Source: Maridesulfovibrio bastinii DSM 16055
GTDB taxonomy: Bacteria; Desulfobacterota; Desulfovibrionia; Desulfovibrionales; Desulfovibrionaceae
Length of the DNA stretch: 64,000 bases
Direction of reading: 5' to 3'
NCBI RefSeq assembly: GCF_000429985.1
Contig: NZ_AUCX01000020.1
Location: 1 to 64,000 of the forward strand
Shown here: one piece after another, positions 1 to 8,521 of the stretch
Layout of the letters: each line of letters begins with the position of its first letter
Numbering within the stretch: the stretch's first letter is position 1
The notes under the pieces: model-generated
The model's database searches: none
Told to the model about the DNA's origin: nothing
Seen by the model: only the letters and a program-made list of their open reading frames with translations
Translations under genes and position numbers: made by a program

Positions 1-249
1 TATTTCTTTGACAAGACGCCTCTCACTGCGAATTCCAAATATATACCCAATAAATAACATCTTAAAAAGAACAACTGGATCAATTGCTGGACGACCATTG
101 TTCTCACAGTAAAGATGCTTGGTCTTCTCTCGAATAAATGAAAAGTCGATAAACTTATTTATTTTTCGAAGTAAATGGTTTTCAGGAACCAGCTCTTCAA
201 TTGTTACTAGCTCAACAGTGACTTGCTTTTGATCAGATTTTTTTAACAT
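1..249 (-). CDS. IS1182-type transposase, N-terminal fragment (cut by window edge)
   Basis: The reverse strand reads 83 codons from an ATG at 249 to the window edge without a stop. The protein starts MLKKSDQKQVTVELV and contains the segments PENHLLRKI and GRPAIDPVVLFKMLF. That pattern is typical of the N-terminal DUF772 region of IS1182/IS5-like DDE transposases. The catalytic DDE domain would lie to the left of the window, so it cannot be told whether the element is intact. The paired hairpins at 268-334 lie just upstream of its start and may belong to the element end. Confidence 0.75.
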   Translation of the reverse strand, partial: MLKKSDQKQVTVELVTIEELVPENHLLRKINKFIDFSFIREKTKHLYCENNGRPAIDPVVLFKMLFIGYIFGIRSERRLVKEI

Positions 250-267
250 GCAAATAATATAAAAAAG

Positions 268-334
268 TCCCCGCCAAAAGGCGAGGACTTTGTCATCAAT
301 CTGAAATCCCGCTTTATTTAAAGCGGGATTTTTT
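268..334 (+). terminator. Two adjacent hairpins, the second a rho-independent terminator
   Basis: GTCCCCGCC-AAAA-GGCGAGGAC forms an imperfect hairpin. It is followed at about 304-334 by AATCCCGCTTTA/TTTAAAGCGGGATT with a T tract on the plus strand. The orientation faces away from the transposase and toward the 3' end of the HAD gene. It could insulate the insertion sequence from plus-strand transcription or mark its terminal inverted repeat. Confidence 0.6.
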
Positions 335-337
335 GTT

Positions 338-808
338 TCAATTTCTAAGCGTTGCCAGCATTCTTTTGGGGTGGGTGAATATCCCCAGAGCAGATAGGAT
401 ATCTGTTGATCCTATATCAGATGCCGCCGAAGATTCTGTTGAGAAACATTCCGGACCGTAAATGATTATACCCAGAGCCGCCTCACGCAGCATAAGTTTA
501 TCATTACGGCCGTTGCCGATACAGGCGCAGCTCTCTTTTCCCAGTCGGGCTAGGTAATCAAGCTTGGCCTCGTCTTCCGGGGCTGCTGACAGTATATGAA
601 TTGTAACAGGAAGATTTTTAAGCTCCTCGGCACAATGACCTAGGGTATCTGCTGTCACAACATGGATTTTAAGTTGAGTCGATATTTCCATCAGTAGTTC
701 TCTGACACCGGAGAGTAATTTGCCATCAAGTGCCAGAGTTCCGTTATAATCAAGAACAAGGTGTTCAATCTCAAGCTTTTTGAATCCGGGAATATCTAAC
801 TCAATCAT
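338..808 (-). CDS. HAD-superfamily phosphatase, COG4087-like soluble P-type ATPase domain
   Basis: The protein is about 156 residues. It has the HAD motif I LDYNGTLA near residue 20 (nucleophile Asp), a VVTAD segment (motif II) and GNGRNDKLML (motif III/IV, with Asp ligands for Mg). This matches the small stand-alone HAD proteins annotated as soluble P-type ATPases, whose substrate is unknown. I chose ATG 808, which has AAGGAAAACAAG before it. The longer in-frame start at 952 would overlap the upstream amidase gene and add a tail that does not resemble the family. The gene lies 76 bases downstream of the amidase gene in the same direction. Confidence 0.7.
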   Translation of the reverse strand: MIELDIPGFKKLEIEHLVLDYNGTLALDGKLLSGVRELLMEISTQLKIHVVTADTLGHCAEELKNLPVTIHILSAAPEDEAKLDYLARLGKESCACIGNGRNDKLMLREAALGIIIYGPECFSTESSAASDIGSTDILSALGIFTHPKRMLATLRN

Positions 809-884
809 CTTGTTTTCCTTGGTATCCATTAAAGCTGCGGCATAATTCCCGTTGAGAACTATGCCGACTTGAGTTTTCGTTGCG

Positions 885-2681
885 CTACAGGTTGGCGTAA
901 CGTTCGATTTCTTTTTTGTATTGCAGAACCCCTTTAACAATACCGTCGGCAATAGAAGAAAGATAACGGTCTGATTTGAGTCTTGAAGCTTCAGTTTTAT
1001 TGGTCAGATATCCAAGCTCGATAAGTATTGAAGGCATTTTTGCTCCCATAAGCACATAGAAAGGAGCTTCACGCACTCCTTGGTCTCTCACATTCCACCT
1101 GCGGCGGAGTTTGCCAAGCGCGCTTTTGTGAATATCAGTAGCCAGATCGCGGCTTTCTTTCATTTTTGAATTGAGCATGAGGTCCGTCAGGATAACCTGA
1201 AGATCGCTTATGCGTTTCATGGAAACAGCATTTTCTCTGGCTGCAACACGTACAGCGTTGCGGTTGCTTGCAAGGTTCAGAGTGTATGTCTCCAGACCGT
1301 GTATTTTGCTGTTTCTATGGGCGTTGCAGTGTACGGAAATAAACATGTCCGCTTTTTTTACGTTGGCCATGGCGGTACGTTCTTCCAGCGGAATGAATAC
1401 ATCCGTATCACGGGTGTAAAGAACTCTGAATCCCGCTTTTTTGAGCTTCCCGGCCAGCATTTTTGCAAAGTGAAGGTTAACATCTTTTTCACGGAGTCCG
1501 TGTCCGTGCGCACCGGGATCTTTGCCACCGTGACCGGCATCGATCATGATGGTTCTGAAAGTCAGGCCGAGCTGCTCCAGAAGTTCACCGGCCATCTTTT
1601 TACTGCCCTTGGGCGGTGTGTATTTTTTAGGTTTGCTGTGGGCTTTTTTATTATAGACAGCATCTTCCTCAATGGGGATGTCGCTTTTTGATTCTTCGTT
1701 AGCCTGAACGTCTACAACCAGTCTGAAAGGATTTTCCAGCGGGAAAATTTTATATTCCTGCATGGAATTGAAATCCAGAACAACCCGGGTGGTTCTAGGG
1801 TCTTTTTGAGCTGAGCGTATTCCTCTCAGAATTCCATCAGCAATGACAATCTTTTTATGAACATCAGGTCCGAGTCTGGTATCTTCAAGGTCAATATATA
1901 AGCGGTGGGGACGGTTGGCGTTCTGATTGGGGTTAAGCAGCTGATAGCGGTAAGGCGTCTGCTCATCCATATCCAGCACAACACGGGTATAGCTTTCACT
2001 GCTGGTGTAGCGGACAGCCTGAAGTCTGGTTGTTGTTCCGCTTTTTCTCTGGTTCTTGGGAGATTTTGAAGAAACAACTGTGCCGGATGGACGATTCGCT
2101 TTGGCCGAAGGTTTGGGAATGTCCTTTCTGTCCATTGAATCAAGCCTGTTTCTGGCTTTTTTATACATGTCCCCTTTGGGGTATTTATGGACAATGGTCA
2201 GATAATCGGAGTATGCAAGATCATTATTTCCAAGTCTGGTCCGTTGCAGTTCTGCTCTTAGAAACAGGCAGTCATCAGTCCAGCTGTGCCGGGGAAAGTT
2301 TGAAATCATTCGGCCGTAATAGTCGACAGCTGTCCTGAAATCTTTTTTCAGTCCGCTGTGGGTTCCGAGCTCTTCATAAGTCCTTCCGGCGTAGTACAGG
2401 CTTTTAGGGGCATAACTCCCTCTTGGAGAGCGCTTGAAAGTGCGTATGAATTTTTTGCCTATTTTAACCCAGTTAGCACGGTATTTAGCCCTTCTGCTGT
2501 CTTTGGCAAGGGCATGAAACTGCTTCCATGCTACTGTGAAGTCTTCACTTATGGTTGCTCCTGCTGCCTTTGCCGGAGTCGTTGAGACCAGCAGACAGGC
2601 GACAAAGGAGACCATAATGATGTTTAAGATATATGTGCTTAGCAGGGCCGCGGTATTGAGACGTGGATATATGCGGTTCAT
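885..2681 (-). CDS. N-acetylmuramoyl-L-alanine amidase, AmiC-type with AMIN domain
   Basis: The 598-residue protein begins with a hydrophobic export signal ending near AKAAGA (about residue 40). A helical tetratricopeptide-like region with YAGRTYEELG follows (about 60-190), then a Lys/Ser-rich linker. Next come an AMIN domain (about 215-330, with RVVLDMDEQTPY and RVVLDFNSM) and a C-terminal Amidase_3 domain. The zinc-site motifs are IDAGHGGKDPGA (His), LREKDVNL (Glu), SVHCNAH (His) and PSILIELGYLTN (catalytic Glu). It should cleave the stem peptide from murein in the periplasm, for example at cell separation. The TPR-like region before AMIN is longer than in E. coli AmiC. Confidence 0.9.
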   Translation of the reverse strand: MNRIYPRLNTAALLSTYILNIIMVSFVACLLVSTTPAKAAGATISEDFTVAWKQFHALAKDSRRAKYRANWVKIGKKFIRTFKRSPRGSYAPKSLYYAGRTYEELGTHSGLKKDFRTAVDYYGRMISNFPRHSWTDDCLFLRAELQRTRLGNNDLAYSDYLTIVHKYPKGDMYKKARNRLDSMDRKDIPKPSAKANRPSGTVVSSKSPKNQRKSGTTTRLQAVRYTSSESYTRVVLDMDEQTPYRYQLLNPNQNANRPHRLYIDLEDTRLGPDVHKKIVIADGILRGIRSAQKDPRTTRVVLDFNSMQEYKIFPLENPFRLVVDVQANEESKSDIPIEEDAVYNKKAHSKPKKYTPPKGSKKMAGELLEQLGLTFRTIMIDAGHGGKDPGAHGHGLREKDVNLHFAKMLAGKLKKAGFRVLYTRDTDVFIPLEERTAMANVKKADMFISVHCNAHRNSKIHGLETYTLNLASNRNAVRVAARENAVSMKRISDLQVILTDLMLNSKMKESRDLATDIHKSALGKLRRRWNVRDQGVREAPFYVLMGAKMPSILIELGYLTNKTEASRLKSDRYLSSIADGIVKGVLQYKKEIERYANL

Positions 2682-2953
2682 GGTGATCCGTATTTTTTAA
2701 ATTCATTTTGAAGAAATTTATCAAGTAAAAGTTTCTAAAGAAAGTTTAGATATTAATCTAATAAGCTTAGGATTATGAAAAATCAACCGTTACCTCGGAA
2801 AGTAGGCGCTGGGCCTTGAAAAAAACGGCTTTTTCACATGTGGAAACAACATAATTCATTTCGTAATGCAAGGCTGGACTGAAAATAAATTTTATGTAAA
2901 GGCACATTACATTGTTTAACTGAATTTCAATCATCCACTGGAGATAAAAGAAG

Positions 2954-3937
2954 ATGGAAGCTCCTCAGAGAAACCTTGCCCTTGACCTGGTTCGTGTAAC
3001 CGAAGCCGCTGCGCTGGCATCAGCCCGCTGGCTGGGAAGGGGTGATAAGAACTCAGGCGATCAGGCAGCGGTTGACGCCATGCGCCTTAGCTTCAACAGC
3101 CTTGAAATCAATGGAACCGTTATCATTGGAGAAGGTGAAAAGGACCATGCTCCCATGCTTTATAATGGAGAAAAGCTGGGTGTAGGTGAAGGTCCGGGTA
3201 TGGACGTTGCCGTAGATCCCGTTGAAGGCACCAATCTTCTGGCATACGGACGCCCTAACGCTATTTCTGTAGTTGGAGTTGCTCCAACCGGAGCCATGCT
3301 TGATCCCGGCCCGAGTTTTTATATGAATAAACTCGTGGTACCGACTGCGGCCAGAAATATGGTCGATATCAATGCACCGGTTAAGGAAAACCTCAAAAAG
3401 ATAGCTAAAGCCCTGAACAAGGATGTTGACGACCTCGTTGTTTTTGTCCTTGAAAAGCCCCGCCATCATGCTCTGATTCAGGAAATCAGAGATGCTGGCG
3501 CCAGAATTCAGCTGCATACAGATGGTGACGTGGCCGGTGCTCTTATGGTAGTAGATCCTCGTTGCCCTGTTGATGTCATGGTTGGAACAGGCGGAACCCC
3601 TGAAGGTGTTCTGGCTGCCTGTGCCATCAGGATCATGGGCGGAGAGATGTTTGCCAAATTTGATCCGCAGTCTGAAACTGAAAAGCAGGCTATGCTTGAC
3701 AGAGGCTATGACCTTCGTGACATTATGACTGTCAACGATCTGGTTAAAAGCGATGATATTTTCTTCTCAGCCACCGGAATTTCAGGTGGAACCTTCCTGC
3801 GGGGTGTGCGCTATCTTGGATACGGCGCAGAAACCACCTCGCTTGTAATGCGCGGTAAAACAGGAACTGTCCGTTTGATTGAAGCTGTCCACACTTGGGA
3901 CAAGCTCATGAAGGTCAGTGCTGTAAAGTATGACTAA
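2954..3937 (+). CDS. glpX: Fructose-1,6-bisphosphatase class II
   Basis: The 327-residue protein matches GlpX along its length. IGEGEKDHAPMLYNGE and VAVDPVEGTNLLAYG carry the metal- and phosphate-binding acidic residues. HTDGDVAGAL and GTGGTPEGVLAACA are also family signatures. It converts fructose 1,6-bisphosphate to fructose 6-phosphate in gluconeogenesis. The start is preceded by CTGGAGATAAAAGAAG. It is a single gene with its own terminator. The 272-base upstream region shows a TGTAA-N7-TTACA palindrome near 2895 that could be an operator, but no regulator can be named. Confidence 0.95.
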   Translation: MEAPQRNLALDLVRVTEAAALASARWLGRGDKNSGDQAAVDAMRLSFNSLEINGTVIIGEGEKDHAPMLYNGEKLGVGEGPGMDVAVDPVEGTNLLAYGRPNAISVVGVAPTGAMLDPGPSFYMNKLVVPTAARNMVDINAPVKENLKKIAKALNKDVDDLVVFVLEKPRHHALIQEIRDAGARIQLHTDGDVAGALMVVDPRCPVDVMVGTGGTPEGVLAACAIRIMGGEMFAKFDPQSETEKQAMLDRGYDLRDIMTVNDLVKSDDIFFSATGISGGTFLRGVRYLGYGAETTSLVMRGKTGTVRLIEAVHTWDKLMKVSAVKYD

Positions 3938-3960
3938 GGCTGTTGTGGCCTGAATGGTAG

Positions 3961-3994
3961 AAAGCCCCGGAGAATTTCTTCGGGGCTTTTTTTT
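3961..3994 (+). terminator. Rho-independent terminator of glpX
   Basis: AAAGCCCCG and CGGGGCTTT form a stem around an 11-base loop, followed by eight T residues. Confidence 0.9.
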
Positions 3995-4018
3995 GTATGC
4001 TTGCTGAGTAGATTGTGA

Positions 4019-4258
4019 TTATTCTTCCGGAGCATCGAGTTTATTTTTTATAATTTCACCGTCCTCAGGACGTGAAGCAACCCTGAGTTCTTTGGATTCA
4101 CCGTGGCAGGCGAAACCGTTTTCACGGACCTGAACATATCCGGCCGAAATCACTTTTGTGTAGGGCATCTGCTCTCTAAACTCTAAATAGTTTATTCTAT
4201 TAGGAAAAATTATCGGCAGAGGGTCCCCTGAAAAGTCTTCAAAAATAATATATTTCAT
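4019..4258 (-). CDS. Small hypothetical protein, about 79 residues
   Basis: I do not recognise a family. The protein (MKYIIFEDFSGDPLPIIFPN...) has no membrane segment, ends in an acidic tail (LDAPEE) and has one Cys (FACHGE). The start at 4258 is chosen because AGAGGA lies six bases upstream on the coding strand. Two nearer ATGs (4264, 4279) would place that site too close or inside the gene. It stands alone, convergent with glpX. The codon pattern and ribosome site support a real gene. Confidence 0.6.
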   Translation of the reverse strand: MKYIIFEDFSGDPLPIIFPNRINYLEFREQMPYTKVISAGYVQVRENGFACHGESKELRVASRPEDGEIIKNKLDAPEE

Positions 4259-4413
4259 AATCATTCCTCTTGACGGCACTCAGCCGTTGTAAAATAAGTT
4301 TGCGAACGGATATTGCCTGTTTCACTCTGGAATAGAGCTGAACAGGGAAGACAGATTATAGTCATAGTCGCCATATTTCAAGAACAGTAAATATAGAACC
4401 TTAGAGTATTGTT

Positions 4414-4869
4414 ATGGAAAATGAAACTCCGGAAAAGCGCAGATTACAGGAAATGAACACTACGGAGCTGGCCAGAGAGAGAAACAGGCTTGCCGAGATT
4501 CGTACCGAACAGGCTTCGCTTAGAACTTTATTGGCCAATGAACGTACTTTTCTCTCCTGGGCCAGAGCTTCTATCGGCATAATAACACTTGGATTTGTTT
4601 TAGAAAAAGCCGCACTTTATTTAAAACATCTTATGCCTGAAGCAAATCCTAAAATTTTTGCAGACATAGCCTACCTGAGTGTTTTTACTCTGGTAAGTGG
4701 CATGGCTCTTATCATAACCTCAGCTGTGAGATATTTTGCCTTTGAAAAAAAAATGGGCGCCAGAAAAGGAATTTTAAATCCAAAAATAGATGTCTATATT
4801 CTGCTCGGAATAGCTTTGGTCTTAAGTATCAGTTTCTTCTTCGGAAAGAATCTTACATTCAATCCGTAG
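4414..4869 (+). CDS. DUF202 family inner-membrane protein (YidH-like)
   Basis: The 151-residue protein has a charged N-terminal helix, then the DUF202 signature LANERTFLSWARASIGII (about residues 40-57). Three hydrophobic segments follow at about 48-72, 84-108 and 127-147. DUF202 proteins are small inner-membrane proteins of unknown function. The start has only a weak ribosome site. A second ATG 13 codons in (MNTTELARE) is possible. The gene stands alone. Confidence 0.75.
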   Translation: MENETPEKRRLQEMNTTELARERNRLAEIRTEQASLRTLLANERTFLSWARASIGIITLGFVLEKAALYLKHLMPEANPKIFADIAYLSVFTLVSGMALIITSAVRYFAFEKKMGARKGILNPKIDVYILLGIALVLSISFFFGKNLTFNP

Positions 4870-4986
4870 GTTAAATATGCCTGCTGCCCGGCGCCGCAAG
4901 GCTGAAATGATTTTGTGATTTTGAAACATTCAGGTATAAGCCTTTCGCATGGTAATTTTGTTTTGCTAAAAGGATTTTATATATAA

Positions 4987-6033
4987 ATGAGCATTGAATT
5001 CAAGAAGATATCTTTGTGGCAAACAGCTTTCCTCGGTGATGCTGTGTTAACTCTGCCGCTTATCAACGCTTTGGAAGAGAGGTTCCCCGGAGCTGAAATT
5101 CATTTTTTTGTGCGGGCCGGAGTTGAAAGCCTGTTTGCGGCCCAGAAAAATTTAGCCGGAGTTTACGGCTTTGCAAAGCGTGGAGATCAGAAGAGCCTGA
5201 AATCGGCCATAGAGTATGGAAGGTCGCTTGGCCGGAAGGGGTTTGATCTATTTATTTCAGCGCATACCAGTATGCGCTCCGCTCTCGTAGCCAGATCAAC
5301 TGGAGTACCTGTCAGGATAGGCTATGATGCTCCGTGGTACAACCGTTTCGCTTATACCCATACGGTTCAGCGCAGGTTTAATGAACGGGCTGAAATTGAA
5401 AGGCTCATGGCTCTGGGAGTTCCACTGGGAATAGGGCTGCCCGCACCTGAACCGGAGCTTGATCTTCCTGAGGAAAGTCTGCAAAAAGCTTCAGATTTTT
5501 ATTCCTCACTGGAACAGGTCCCCGTGCTTGGTATTCATCCGGGATCAGTCTGGGAAACAAAACGGTGGCCGGCTGAATATTTTTCTAAGCTGATTGATCT
5601 GGCCTCGGCGGAAGGGGTGCAGGTGATCGCTTTCGGTGGTCCGGGTGAAGAGGAGATTGTATCCAGAATTATTTCCGGGGCGCATAGTGGAGATAAAGTC
5701 CTGAATCTTGCCGGAACTTTGAATCTTCCTGATCTTGCCGCTTATATCCGTATGCTTGATTGTTATGTGAGCAACGATTCTGGACCGATGCATATTGCAT
5801 GGGTTCAAAATGTTCCTCTTGTAGCGATTTTCGGTCCTACGGTTGAAAAACTGGGATTTTATCCGCGCGGGAATAATTCAACAGTGCTTGAAGAGCGTCT
5901 GGCATGTCGCCCCTGCGGTCTTCACGGTGGTAAAGTCTGCCCGGAAAAACACCATAACTGTATGCGTCTTATAACTCCTGCCAAAGTCTGGCAGACAGTT
6001 GCTGAAAAATTGTCCGCAGGGAGTCCGTTTTAA
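4987..6033 (+). CDS. Glycosyltransferase family 9, ADP-heptose:LPS heptosyltransferase
   Basis: The 348-residue protein has a two-Rossmann GT9 fold. The N terminus LWQTAFLGDAVLTLPLINAL is typical of WaaF/WaaC. HPGSVWETKRWPAEYF (about 180-195) and NDSGPMHIAW (about 261-270) are the donor-binding motifs. It should add heptose to lipid A-core on the cytoplasmic face. The C terminus has four Cys residues (RPCGLHGGKVCPEKHHNC), common in delta-proteobacterial members. It shares its TAA/ATG junction with the next gene, so they are co-transcribed. Confidence 0.85.
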   Translation: MSIEFKKISLWQTAFLGDAVLTLPLINALEERFPGAEIHFFVRAGVESLFAAQKNLAGVYGFAKRGDQKSLKSAIEYGRSLGRKGFDLFISAHTSMRSALVARSTGVPVRIGYDAPWYNRFAYTHTVQRRFNERAEIERLMALGVPLGIGLPAPEPELDLPEESLQKASDFYSSLEQVPVLGIHPGSVWETKRWPAEYFSKLIDLASAEGVQVIAFGGPGEEEIVSRIISGAHSGDKVLNLAGTLNLPDLAAYIRMLDCYVSNDSGPMHIAWVQNVPLVAIFGPTVEKLGFYPRGNNSTVLEERLACRPCGLHGGKVCPEKHHNCMRLITPAKVWQTVAEKLSAGSPF

Positions 6034-7877
6034 TGAAAAGACTGTCTGCTCTGCTCTGTTCCTTTTTCTGCCTGTGCGCTGTCATTTCTTTTGGTGGATG
6101 CAAACTCAACCTGCAAAGTCAGGAAGACATTAAGCCTGTAGAAAGTGCGGTTAAAGTTTCCTCAGCTCCATTCAGGGAAAAGAAAAAAAGTGTGATTGTT
6201 TTCAGACCGGAGTTTAAGCAGGCAGCCAGATATTTTTCTTATCTGCACCGCCAGTATGAAGGGGTTGATTCACTGCTGCTCTCTGTTCATGCCGGCAATT
6301 CCACGCAGTCCGAGCTTGAGAAAATAGCTGACGATATCAGGTTGAAAATAAAAGAGCTTGATAAAAAATACGGAGTTTTAACTGTACTGCTGCTTGGAGA
6401 TTTCAAGCTCATTCCGGCAGTGAAGTATAACGCCGCTGATAATTCAACCTCTTACATTGCTGATGCCGGGTATGGTTATTTCGGCGGGTCACCTGAGAGT
6501 GCCATCTCTGTAGGGCGTATTCCGGCAAAAAATCCTGAACAGGCGTTTGCTGTCGCTGAAAAATTTGACAGCTGGTACGGTGACCGTGACTACCGTCCGG
6601 CATGGCCTGTTGTTTTCATGGGTGGCGAAGGTCTTTCCGGTCAGGGGCTGCATGACAGTGAGCTTATTTTCTTCCGCCTTCAGGAAGAAGGTATGGCCGG
6701 CCCCGAAGCCATCAGATATCTGGGCGGAGTCGGCGGCTGCAACGAGGAACGTTTTTTAAAAAGCCTTTCATGGGATGATGCCGCAATTCAGTGGCTTATG
6801 GTTCCCGGAAGTGACGGGACTTTAAAATTCGGCAACAGCTTTGTTAACAGCACCGATATTATGTCTCTGGAGTACAAGCCCGGTCTCCCTATAGTGCTTG
6901 ATCCATACTGTCATTTAAACCTGAATAAAGGCGACAAAGACCAGCTCTCCACTCCTGAAGCGATGCTACTTTCTCCGGGAGCGGCTCTCGGGGTGATGGT
7001 CGGCGGCAACCCTGTTAACGAATCGGGGGATAATGAAAACATCAAGGCTGAGCTTGATAAGGGAACTCTTCTGAGGGTCGATTTGAGCGGGCGCAGTCTT
7101 TTTATGCTTGAATTTCACCGGGCTTATTTCAGTGGAAAACTGCGTATATCTGATGCCCTGACAGAAGCCAGATCGCAATATGCTGGTTACGAAGAAAAGC
7201 AGGAGCATTTAAAAAGCGACATTCTGGCTGATTTTGTTTTCCTCGGTGATCCTACCATGAGCATGCCTATGGCTGTAAGGACAGAGTCTCCTGTATACAG
7301 AGGACTTAAGTCGGTAAGCAGATGTATGTCAGCCAATGATATCGCAACATATCCTGCAAATTCGACAATAACTTTCGCCATGCCTGACAATTCAATCTAT
7401 TCTTCTGTGCTGGTCCGGGTGGTGGACAGGAATACCGGTCGTACCGTGGCTGAAAATACTGTCGGTCGTGAAGATTTATTCAATTTTTCAACAGATACTC
7501 CCGGACGGTTTATGTTTTATTCACATCCGGTGGACGGTCCGCTTGCGTGGCAGTTTTTCGATGTCCGCGGTAAAGCTTATGCCGGGGGCAATTCTACTGT
7601 AAAGCCGATTATTAAATCCGGCCTTGAGCCGATAAAATATTCAGTTCAGGTTAGTTCGAACAGAATTATGTCTTCCGCTGTAAGCATGCGTAAGAGATTA
7701 GAAAAAAAAGGATATCCAGCTTACGTTGTAACTTCTGTAAAAAGAGGTGGGAAGCCCTGGTACTGTGTCCGTTTTGGTGAATATGAAAGTATTTACAAAG
7801 CTCAGGCGGCATCATCAGGTTACGAAAAAACTGAAAAAGCTGATGCTAAAATTGTACGTTGCAAAATTGATAATTAA
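6033..7877 (+). CDS. Lipoprotein with gingipain (C25)-like domain and C-terminal SPOR domain
   Basis: The 614-residue protein has a lipoprotein signal with SFGGC (Cys about 23). The body resembles peptidase C25: LTVLLLGDFKLIPAVKY, a SVGRIPAKNPEQA segment, FMGGEGLSGQG, and FVFLGDPTMSMPM closing the fold at about 410. The Cys position may be DPYCHLN. However, the segment where gingipains have His-Gly reads VPGSDG, so the catalytic His appears lost. The last 75 residues (YSVQVSSNRIM...CVRFGEYES) are a SPOR domain that binds denuded peptidoglycan. It overlaps the heptosyltransferase stop by one base, implying one operon. It is probably a non-catalytic or altered cell-wall-associated protein. The function is inferred only. 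Confidence 0.6.
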   Translation: MKRLSALLCSFFCLCAVISFGGCKLNLQSQEDIKPVESAVKVSSAPFREKKKSVIVFRPEFKQAARYFSYLHRQYEGVDSLLLSVHAGNSTQSELEKIADDIRLKIKELDKKYGVLTVLLLGDFKLIPAVKYNAADNSTSYIADAGYGYFGGSPESAISVGRIPAKNPEQAFAVAEKFDSWYGDRDYRPAWPVVFMGGEGLSGQGLHDSELIFFRLQEEGMAGPEAIRYLGGVGGCNEERFLKSLSWDDAAIQWLMVPGSDGTLKFGNSFVNSTDIMSLEYKPGLPIVLDPYCHLNLNKGDKDQLSTPEAMLLSPGAALGVMVGGNPVNESGDNENIKAELDKGTLLRVDLSGRSLFMLEFHRAYFSGKLRISDALTEARSQYAGYEEKQEHLKSDILADFVFLGDPTMSMPMAVRTESPVYRGLKSVSRCMSANDIATYPANSTITFAMPDNSIYSSVLVRVVDRNTGRTVAENTVGREDLFNFSTDTPGRFMFYSHPVDGPLAWQFFDVRGKAYAGGNSTVKPIIKSGLEPIKYSVQVSSNRIMSSAVSMRKRLEKKGYPAYVVTSVKRGGKPWYCVRFGEYESIYKAQAASSGYEKTEKADAKIVRCKIDN

Positions 7878-7967
7878 GTGGGAATCAGAATTTATAATTT
7901 TGTTTTTTGTAAATCAGACTTATTTTGAATGAAATATATTTATTATTGATTTTTATTGGAGTTTAAT

Positions 7968-8447
7968 TTGTCTGATTCAGCTTTCAAAAAGATTATCTTT
8001 TTTATGATAGGGATAACCTGTTTTGCAGTTTTAGGAACGCTTATTTTTAAAGCTTACAGTAATTATGAGCCTGCGGTAGCTTTAAGTGCTAAATTTTCTT
8101 TCCAAAAAGGTCTTACTGGGGAAACTTTAGGTCTGACGGATTCCGAGAAGCGTAGCCTTAATTATTGTCTGCAAAAAAAACGAAACGTAATAGCGAAAGC
8201 GGTGCTTACGGTAATGATTGCTGATCCGAATGGGCACAAGGGTATCAGACCTGACTCCAACCTTGAATACAGAATGCAGCTAACTGGAACACATGGTATA
8301 GAACTCAATATAAAAGACAGGTATTGCTATCGTTCTGATTTTGTCAGTAAGCTGGTTTCTTCTTTGGAAAATGGCGGCAAAGTCCTTTCTAAATATCAGG
8401 AAATGTCTGGAATACACGATCATAATTTAAAAATAATAGATCTGTAA
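7968..8447 (+). CDS. Hypothetical membrane-anchored protein with TTG start
   Basis: About 159 residues. One N-terminal membrane helix (IIFFMIGITCFAVLGTLIF, about 8-26) is followed by a soluble, presumably periplasmic, domain with no recognised motif. TTG at 7968 is the best start because GGAG sits six bases before it. A TTG at 7956 lies in the same frame but overlaps that site. It follows the C25-like gene by 90 bases and ends before a bidirectional terminator, so it may belong to the same unit. Confidence 0.55.
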   Translation: MSDSAFKKIIFFMIGITCFAVLGTLIFKAYSNYEPAVALSAKFSFQKGLTGETLGLTDSEKRSLNYCLQKKRNVIAKAVLTVMIADPNGHKGIRPDSNLEYRMQLTGTHGIELNIKDRYCYRSDFVSKLVSSLENGGKVLSKYQEMSGIHDHNLKIIDL

Positions 8448-8464
8448 AAATTTATGCTGAAAGT

Positions 8465-8500
8465 AAAAAGCCTGCGGTCTTTATGGCCGCAGGCTTCTTT
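8465..8500. terminator. Bidirectional terminator between the 7968 gene and rimO
   Basis: AAGCCTGCGG and CCGCAGGCTT pair around a nine-base loop. There are A residues on the left and a T-rich stretch on the right, so it serves both convergent genes. Confidence 0.85.
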
Positions 8501-8521
8501 AATGGTTTTAATAATATTCTG

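Noticed and set aside
1299-1691. Plus-strand open frame opposite the amidase gene
   Set aside because: It lies wholly antisense to conserved amidase motifs and has no recognisable domain or ribosome site.
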